DNA from: Metaruminococcus_A sp003150405
Lineage (GTDB): Bacteria; Bacillota; Clostridia; Oscillospirales; Ruminococcaceae
Length of the DNA: 64,000 nucleotides
Assembly: GCA_902489745.1 (NCBI GenBank)
Contig: CABUBB010000008.1
Coordinates: 1 to 64,000, forward strand
Direction: 5' to 3'
Below are positions 58,796-64,000 of this stretch, piece after piece. The notes under the pieces were generated by a model, which saw nothing but the letters and a program-made list of their open reading frames with translations, was not told the DNA's origin and ran no database searches. Numbering within the stretch: the stretch's first letter is position 1; each line of letters opens with the position of its first letter. The position numbers were made by a program, and so were the translations under genes.

Positions 58796-59599
58796 TTACT
58801 CTGAATATACGCCAATTTTTCTGAATTTATTATAGCGGCTATCCAGTAAAATATCAATATCTATTTTGGACAATTTTTCTAATGTTTCTGACAGATATTG
58901 TGAAATGTGTTCGGCGGTCTCCACCGGATCGGTATGAGCGTCTCCGTTCGCCTCAGGGATAATCGCCTCGGCAACTCCAAAACCGACCAAGTCCTCCGCG
59001 GTTATTTTGAGCACTTCGGCCGCTTCTTTTTCACGGGAAGCGTCTTTCCAAAGGATGCTGGCACAACCGCGCGGCGAGATAACCGAATACAGGGCGTTTT
59101 CCAGCATGGCGAGCTCGTCGCAGACGCCAAGCGCCAGCGCGCCGCCGCTCCCGCCCTCACCGAGGACAATAGAAATAATAGGGGTTTTCAAACCGATAAA
59201 CTCAAACATATTTCGTGCAATGGCCTCACCCTGTCCCCGCTCCTCCGCAGCGATGCCGCAGAAAGCGCCGGGGGTGTCAATAAAACAGACGATAGGCCGG
59301 CGGAACTTTTCTGCCTGCCGGGCAAGGCGCAGCGCCTTGCGGTATCCTTCCGGATGCGGCATGGCAAAGTTGCAGTTCTTGTTCTCGTTAATGTTGCGGC
59401 CTTTGACCTGGGCGATGACGGTGACCGGGGTACCGTGGAAACTCGCCACACCGCCGGTGATAGCGGCGTCGTCCCCATACAGGCGGTCGCCGTGCATTTC
59501 AAAATACTCTTCAAACAGGAGCGGGATATAATCGTTGATGGTGGGGCGCTCTTTGTTGCGGATAACCTCCATGCGCTCCCATGCAGTTCTGCTGTTCAT
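58796..59599 (-). CDS. accA: Acetyl-CoA carboxylase carboxyltransferase subunit alpha
   Basis: A 267-residue subunit that with AccD transfers CO2 from biotin to acetyl-CoA. It carries the carboxyltransferase fold with RPIVCFIDTPGAFCGIAAEERGQGEA (about 96-121) and GEGGSGGALALGVCD (about 142-156). The E. coli protein is longer (about 319); the Gram-positive form here lacks the N-terminal extension. Its ATG overlaps the accD stop (TAATG), suggesting equal synthesis of the two subunits. Confidence 0.96.
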   Translation of the reverse strand: MNSRTAWERMEVIRNKERPTINDYIPLLFEEYFEMHGDRLYGDDAAITGGVASFHGTPVTVIAQVKGRNINENKNCNFAMPHPEGYRKALRLARQAEKFRRPIVCFIDTPGAFCGIAAEERGQGEAIARNMFEFIGLKTPIISIVLGEGGSGGALALGVCDELAMLENALYSVISPRGCASILWKDASREKEAAEVLKITAEDLVGFGVAEAIIPEANGDAHTDPVETAEHISQYLSETLEKLSKIDIDILLDSRYNKFRKIGVYSE

Positions 59600-60459
59600 T
59601 ACGCACCCTCCTTTGTGTGAAGCCGGATGAGGTGGGACAGGGTGCGGCGCATCTTATCGCGGCCGACAATCATATCGGCAAAACCGTGCTGCAACAGAAA
59701 TTCGGCGGATTGAAAATCGTCCGGAAGATGCTGCTTGATGGTGCTTTCAATGACGCGGCGGCCGGCAAAACCGACCAGAACCTTCGGCTCCGCGATGATG
59801 ACGTCTCCGAGTGATGCAAACGAGGCGGTGACACCGCCGGTAGTCGGATCGGTGAGAACGGTGATATACAGCAAGCCCTTTTTACTGTGGCGGGCGGCTG
59901 CGGCAGAGGTTTTCGCCATCTGCATCAGCGAAATGATGCCCTCCTGCATGCGGGCGCCGCCGCTCGCGGCAAAAATAATGACCGGGAGCTTTTTCTCAGT
60001 GGCGCGTTCAAAGGCACGGGTGATTTTTTCGCCGACAACCGAACCCATGGAAGCCATCATAAAACGGGAATCCATAATGGCAATGACGGTACGGTTTCCG
60101 CGGATGGTGCATTCCCCGGTAATAACAGCGTCCTTGAGCCCGGTAGATTTGCGCAGAGCCTCTGCCTTTTCCGCATAATCGGCAAACTCCAGCGGATTTT
60201 GGCTGATCATATCCGGGTCGTATTCAATAAAACTATCCTTATCCACCGTGATAGCAAGCCGTTCCGGCGCCGTCAGGCGGGCGTGGTAGCCGCAGGCCTC
60301 ACAGACCTTGTGAGCCTCCTCAAACGCTTCGGCAAAGGCAACCTTGCCGCAGCGGGGACATTTGAACAGCAGGTTGGACGGGATGTTCACCTTGCTACTG
60401 GGCTGCCTGGGTTCCTGGGCGGAACGCGTTTTGACGATTTTAAACAAGTCTTCTAACAA
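59599..60459 (-). CDS. accD: Acetyl-CoA carboxylase carboxyltransferase subunit beta
   Basis: A 286-residue subunit. A four-Cys zinc ribbon (CPRCGKVAF ... CEACGYH, about 34-58) is followed by the crotonase-like fold with SASGGARMQEG-type motif (AASGGARMQEGIISLMQMAKTS) and VLTDPTTGGVTASFASLGD. The start is TTG (complement of 60457-60459), with GAGGTGG seven bases upstream. It sits between accC (18 bases) and accA (overlap). Confidence 0.96.
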   Translation of the reverse strand: MLEDLFKIVKTRSAQEPRQPSSKVNIPSNLLFKCPRCGKVAFAEAFEEAHKVCEACGYHARLTAPERLAITVDKDSFIEYDPDMISQNPLEFADYAEKAEALRKSTGLKDAVITGECTIRGNRTVIAIMDSRFMMASMGSVVGEKITRAFERATEKKLPVIIFAASGGARMQEGIISLMQMAKTSAAAARHSKKGLLYITVLTDPTTGGVTASFASLGDVIIAEPKVLVGFAGRRVIESTIKQHLPDDFQSAEFLLQHGFADMIVGRDKMRRTLSHLIRLHTKEGA

Positions 60460-60477
60460 AGCGGTGCCACCTCATTC

Positions 60478-61824
60478 CTATTTCATCACGTCTTTGCGGT
60501 TTAAAAAGCCAATGTCATAATTTGCGGACTCAAAATCCGGGTCGCGAATAAGCGAAAGCTGGAAGTCGATGTTGGTGTCAACCCCCTCGACCAGAAATTC
60601 CGCGAGCGCCCATTTCATTTTGGCGATTGCCTGCTCCCGGTCGGGCGCATAGGCGATAAGCTTTGCAATCATATTATCATAATACGGAGTGATTTCATAC
60701 CCCTGGTAAACCGCACTGTCAATCCGCACACCGGGGCCGCCCGGAAGATGGAGGGCGGTGATCCGGCCCGGAGAGGGACGGAAATTGAATTTTGGGTTTT
60801 CCGCATTGATCCGGCACTCAATGGCGTGGCCGGTGAGTTTGACGTCCTTTTGCTCAAAAGGAAGCTCTTCTCCGCCCGCAATGAGAATTTGCTGCTTGAC
60901 CAGGTCGATACCGGTCACCAGCTCAGTGATGGGGTGCTCAACCTGAATGCGGGTGTTCATCTCCATAAAATAAAAGTTGCGGTTGGCGTCCACCAGGAAT
61001 TCAACGGTGCCGGCGTTCCAGTAACCGCAGGCTTCCGCTGCTTTGACCGCGGCTTCGCCCATGCGGGCGCGGAGCTCCTCGGTCATAAAGGGGCTCGGCG
61101 CTTCCTCCAGCACCTTCTGGTTGCGCCGCTGGAGCGAGCAGTCCCGCTCGCCCAAATGAACAACATTGCCGTGCTGATCGGCCAAAATTTGAATTTCAAT
61201 GTGGCGGGGGTTGACGATGAACTTTTCAATGTAAATTTCATCGCTGCCAAAAAACTGGAGCGCCTCCTGCTGCGCGGCGGTGACGGCGTTTTCCAGCTCG
61301 GAATCATCTCGGACCATGCGAATGCCGCGTCCGCCGCCGCCCGCTGAGGCTTTGACCATGACGGGGTAACCAATGGCGTCGGCAATATCAAACGCCTCTT
61401 TCATGGTTTTAACCACGCCATCCGAACCTGGGACGACCGGGACACCAGCTTTTTTCATGGTATCCTTGGCGCGGGCCTTATCCCCCATAAGTTCAATGGA
61501 TTCCGCGTTGGGGCCGATAAAAGCGACTCCGCACCGTTTGCAGGTGTTGGCAAAAGTAGCGTTTTCGGACAGGAAGCCGAAGCCGGGATGAATGGCATCT
61601 GCTCCGGTGATTTCGCAGGCGGCAAGCAGCGCGCCGACGTTTAAGTAGCTGTCTTTGGTCGCCGCCGGGCCAATGCAGACGGATTCATCCGCAATTTGGG
61701 CGTGAAGGGCGCCGCGGTCTGCCTCGGAAAAAACGGCAACGGTCTGAATGCCGAGCTCCCGGCAGGCCCTGATGATGCGCACCGCAATTTCGCCGCGGTT
61801 TGCAATCAATACCTTGGTAAGCAT
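60478..61824 (-). CDS. accC: Biotin carboxylase subunit
   Basis: A 448-residue ATP-grasp enzyme that carboxylates the biotin of AccB. ANRGEIAVRIIRACRELGI is the N-terminus; GGGGRGIRMVRDDSEL the ATP loop (about 163-178); EFLVDANRNFYFMEMNTRIQVEHPITE the metal and bicarbonate site (about 275-300). Length is normal. It follows fabZ after 49 bases. Confidence 0.97.
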   Translation of the reverse strand: MLTKVLIANRGEIAVRIIRACRELGIQTVAVFSEADRGALHAQIADESVCIGPAATKDSYLNVGALLAACEITGADAIHPGFGFLSENATFANTCKRCGVAFIGPNAESIELMGDKARAKDTMKKAGVPVVPGSDGVVKTMKEAFDIADAIGYPVMVKASAGGGGRGIRMVRDDSELENAVTAAQQEALQFFGSDEIYIEKFIVNPRHIEIQILADQHGNVVHLGERDCSLQRRNQKVLEEAPSPFMTEELRARMGEAAVKAAEACGYWNAGTVEFLVDANRNFYFMEMNTRIQVEHPITELVTGIDLVKQQILIAGGEELPFEQKDVKLTGHAIECRINAENPKFNFRPSPGRITALHLPGGPGVRIDSAVYQGYEITPYYDNMIAKLIAYAPDREQAIAKMKWALAEFLVEGVDTNIDFQLSLIRDPDFESANYDIGFLNRKDVMK

Positions 61825-61873
61825 AAGGAACTATCCCTTTCGTCTGTATGGGTTTACACGGCCTTACGCCGTG

Positions 61874-62305
61874 TTATCTCTGGAGCGCGCAGGTAATCTC
61901 TGCGCTGACAGCGCGTTCCTCGCCGACAAAGGCCTCCGCCTTGCAGACGCCGATAGGGCCGCGCTGCTTGATGATTTCAACCTCCAGCCGGAGGGTCTCA
62001 CCCGGCAGAACCTGGCGGCGGAACCGCGCCTTATCAATACCGGCATAAAAAGCAATTTTACCCTTGTTCTCCGGTACGCTGAGGATGCACACAGCACCCG
62101 CCTGCGCAAGCATTTCCATGGTGAGAACACCTGGCTGAACCGGATAATCCGGGAAATGGCCCTTGAACCAGAACTCATCCTCTTTAAGATGTTTGAGGGC
62201 GGTGCAACGCACACCCGGTTCCAGTGCAACGACTTCGTCGATGAGGAGGAAAGGATCGCGGTGGGGAATAATCTCCATAATCTGTTCACGGTTTAAAACT
62301 GCCAT
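61874..62305 (-). CDS. fabZ: 3-hydroxyacyl-ACP dehydratase FabZ
   Basis: A 143-residue hot-dog-fold dehydratase making trans-2-enoyl-ACP. The catalytic His and Glu are in FKGHFPDYPVQPGVLTMEMLAQ (about 47-68). The N-terminus MEIIPHRDPFLLIDEV is typical. The product is the substrate for FabV (445-1626). The gene lies 12 bases after accB. Confidence 0.97.
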   Translation of the reverse strand: MAVLNREQIMEIIPHRDPFLLIDEVVALEPGVRCTALKHLKEDEFWFKGHFPDYPVQPGVLTMEMLAQAGAVCILSVPENKGKIAFYAGIDKARFRRQVLPGETLRLEVEIIKQRGPIGVCKAEAFVGEERAVSAEITCALQR

Positions 62306-62317
62306 TCCCTACCCCTC

Positions 62318-62767
62318 CTATTCAATACGCATAACCGGCTGGCCGAATTCAACCGGCTGGCCGTTTTCCACGAGGATTTCCGCCACTTTTCCGTCAAAGT
62401 CGCTTGCAACCTCATTCATAAGCTTCATGGATTCAATGATAAACAGGGTGTCGCCCTTCCGGACGCTGTCTCCCACCTGAACAAAGGGGTCTTTGTCCGG
62501 GCTGGAGGAGCGGTAAAAGGTGCCGACAATCGGCGATTTGACCACCTTTCCGGAAAGCTCCGGAGCAGCGGGAGCAGCAGCCGGAGTCGGCTGCGCAGGC
62601 GATGCGGCAGCAGGAGCTGCCGGCTGGGGCGCAGCCTGAAGAATTGGCTGCGGCTCCTTCGCCTTGATCTTTACCTTAACGCCGTCCGCTTCAAGCGAAA
62701 GCTCGCCGAGACCGACGGCGGAGAGTTTATCCATTAAAGAATATACATCTTCAAGTGTCAGTTTCAT
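62318..62767 (-). CDS. accB: Biotin carboxyl carrier protein
   Basis: A carrier of about 149 residues. An N-terminal part (KLTLEDVYSLMDKLSAVG) leads to an Ala/Pro-rich linker (about 45-72) and the biotinyl domain, where Lys in IIESMKLMNEV receives biotin. Several in-frame Met precede; MKLTL at 62767 is preferred by similarity, though MDGL at 62779 has GGGAG close by. It lies between fabF and fabZ. Confidence 0.94.
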   Translation of the reverse strand: MKLTLEDVYSLMDKLSAVGLGELSLEADGVKVKIKAKEPQPILQAAPQPAAPAAASPAQPTPAAAPAAPELSGKVVKSPIVGTFYRSSSPDKDPFVQVGDSVRKGDTLFIIESMKLMNEVASDFDGKVAEILVENGQPVEFGQPVMRIE

Positions 62768-62801
62768 AAGTCCATCCATTCTCCCTAGCTGAGGAACCAC
62801 C

Positions 62802-63998
62802 TCAGCCCTCGTATTTTTTCAAGCAGAGTGTGGCGTTGTGGCCGCCGAAGCCGAGCGAATTGGAAAGCGCAAAGCGAAAATCGACTTTGCGGGCGCCCTC
62901 GGTGACATAATCGAGGTCGCATTCCGGGTCCGGCTTTTGGTAGCCAATGGTCGGGGGAATGACCCCTTCCTCAAGAGCGAGCGCACAAGCAATGCTCTCC
63001 ACAGCGCCGGCGGCGCCGAGCAGATGCCCGGTCATCGACTTGGTGGAGCTGACAGCGAGTTTTTCTGCCGCCTCTCCAAACGCAAGTTTAACAGCTTTGG
63101 TTTCATATTTATCGTTGAGCCCGGTTGACGTGCCATGGGCATTGAGGTAGCCGACCTCCTCCGGAACTACGCCGGCCTCTTCCATTGCCAGTTTCATGGC
63201 GTGGGCGGCCGCTTCTCCCTCCGGCGAAGGACTGGTCATGTGGTAAGCGTCACAGGTGGCGCCGTAGCCGACAATTTCCGCATAAATATGGGCGCCGCGG
63301 GCCTTCGCGTGTTCCAATTCCTCCAGCACAAGGATGGCGCCGCCTTCCCCCATGACAAAGCCGTCGCGGTCCGCATCAAACGGAATGGATGCACGGTCTG
63401 GATCGGTGCTCTTGGAGAGCGCCTTCATGTTGTTGAATCCTGCCGCCGAAAACCTGGTGATGGTCGCTTCAGATCCACCGGTGATGCAGGCGTCCAGATA
63501 GCCGTGTTTGATGGCATGGAACGCCTCGCCAATGGCGTGGCTTGAGGTGGCGCAGGCTGTAACCGGGCAGTAGTTAAGGCCCTTAAAGCCGGTTTTCATG
63601 GCAATGGTGCCCGCCGCCATATTGGAGATCATCATAGGGATAAAAAAGACCGAAACACGGTCTGGGCCTTTCTCCATAAGCTTGGTGTGCTCCGCCTCCA
63701 GCGTATGCAAACCGCCGATGCCGCTGCCGACAATGACGCCGACGCGGTAAGGATCCAAATCCTTCAAATCTGTGCCGCTGTCCTCCAGCGCATCCAGCGC
63801 GGCGACGACGGCAAACTGACAGAAGCGGTCGGTCCGGCGCACTTCTTTTTTATCAATGTATTTTGACGGGTCAAAGTCCTTGACCTCGGCCGCAATTTTC
63901 ACATCCATATCCGAGGTGTCAAACGCGGTGATCGGTGCAAATCCGTGGCGGCCCGCCTTGAGACTTTTCCAGAATTCTGCAGGAGTCTTGCCAATTGG
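62802..63998 (-). CDS. fabF: 3-oxoacyl-ACP synthase II (FabF), 5' end outside window
   Basis: The first visible residues are PIGKTPAEFWKSLKAGRHGF, so only a short N-terminal part lies beyond position 64000. The condensing-enzyme triad is complete: Cys in CPVTACATSSHAIGEA, His in NAHGTSTGLNDKYET and His in SSTKSMTGHLLGAAGAVE. FabF elongates acyl chains with malonyl-ACP. In-frame Met at 63908 is internal, as family conservation (GFAPITAFDTSD) extends upstream. It is the first visible gene of the fab/acc cluster. Confidence 0.95.
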   Translation of the reverse strand, partial: PIGKTPAEFWKSLKAGRHGFAPITAFDTSDMDVKIAAEVKDFDPSKYIDKKEVRRTDRFCQFAVVAALDALEDSGTDLKDLDPYRVGVIVGSGIGGLHTLEAEHTKLMEKGPDRVSVFFIPMMISNMAAGTIAMKTGFKGLNYCPVTACATSSHAIGEAFHAIKHGYLDACITGGSEATITRFSAAGFNNMKALSKSTDPDRASIPFDADRDGFVMGEGGAILVLEELEHAKARGAHIYAEIVGYGATCDAYHMTSPSPEGEAAAHAMKLAMEEAGVVPEEVGYLNAHGTSTGLNDKYETKAVKLAFGEAAEKLAVSSTKSMTGHLLGAAGAVESIACALALEEGVIPPTIGYQKPDPECDLDYVTEGARKVDFRFALSNSLGFGGHNATLCLKKYEG

Positions 63999-64000
63999 CG

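Overview
The window looks like a chromosomal segment from a strictly anaerobic, spore-forming Firmicute of class Clostridia, plausibly an Oscillospirales-type bacterium of moderate to fairly high GC. The pointers are Firmicutes ribosomal gene order, zinc-type S14, strong GGAGG ribosome binding sites, sigma-A promoters, spmA/spmB, an AbrB-type regulator, an electron-bifurcating-type HndABCD [FeFe] hydrogenase, FabV and an archaeal-type ProS. The genus cannot be set from sequence reading alone. I saw no tRNA, rRNA, CRISPR array, insertion sequence or prophage.

Layout. 1-5016 (plus): end of a YfbR-type nucleotidase, fabV, AbrB-like regulator (minus), spmAB and a degenerate signal-peptidase-like membrane protein. 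5026-8610 (minus): rpmG-secE-nusG-rplK-rplA-rplJ-rplL with a sigma-A promoter, an L10 leader and an attenuator. 8708-16849 (plus): ddl-murI-DUF1934-argS, a decayed duplicate of an argS segment, a homocysteine methyltransferase-like protein, ychF and prmA. 17145-19093 (minus): a 51-residue membrane protein and a uracil permease behind a long leader. 19410-28331: the hydrogenase region, with hndA-HATPase-hndB-hndC-hndD on minus and, divergently, DRTGG protein, RsbW-like ATPase, putative sensory [FeFe]-hydrogenase, structured intergenic region, DRTGG protein and PHP protein on plus. 28332-36248: accessory genes (aldo/keto reductase, DUF2461, frameshifted GNAT, GH39 glycosidase with a zinc dehydrogenase, azlCD, a small zinc-ribbon membrane protein). 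36500-52652 (minus): S10-spc-alpha ribosomal operon from rpsJ to rplQ, including secY, adk, map, infA and rpoA. 52683-58362 (minus): proS, a lipoprotein, a DUF134-Mrp-NifX-like cluster and an HTH membrane protein. 58505-64000 (minus): fatty acid synthesis cluster fabF-accB-fabZ-accC-accD-accA followed by acpP.

How they fit. FabV (enoyl reduction) complements the fabF/fabZ/acc/acpP cluster. HndABCD is expected to couple NAD(P)H and ferredoxin to H2. The divergent plus-strand genes, with an H-cluster protein that keeps the cluster cysteines but has lost proton-path residues, two DRTGG proteins, HATPase modules and a PHP phosphoesterase-like protein, read as a redox or H2 sensing system of unresolved mechanism. 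The Mrp cluster carries an 18-bp palindrome filling the whole spacer of a perfect consensus promoter, which suggests autoregulation by its DUF134 protein.
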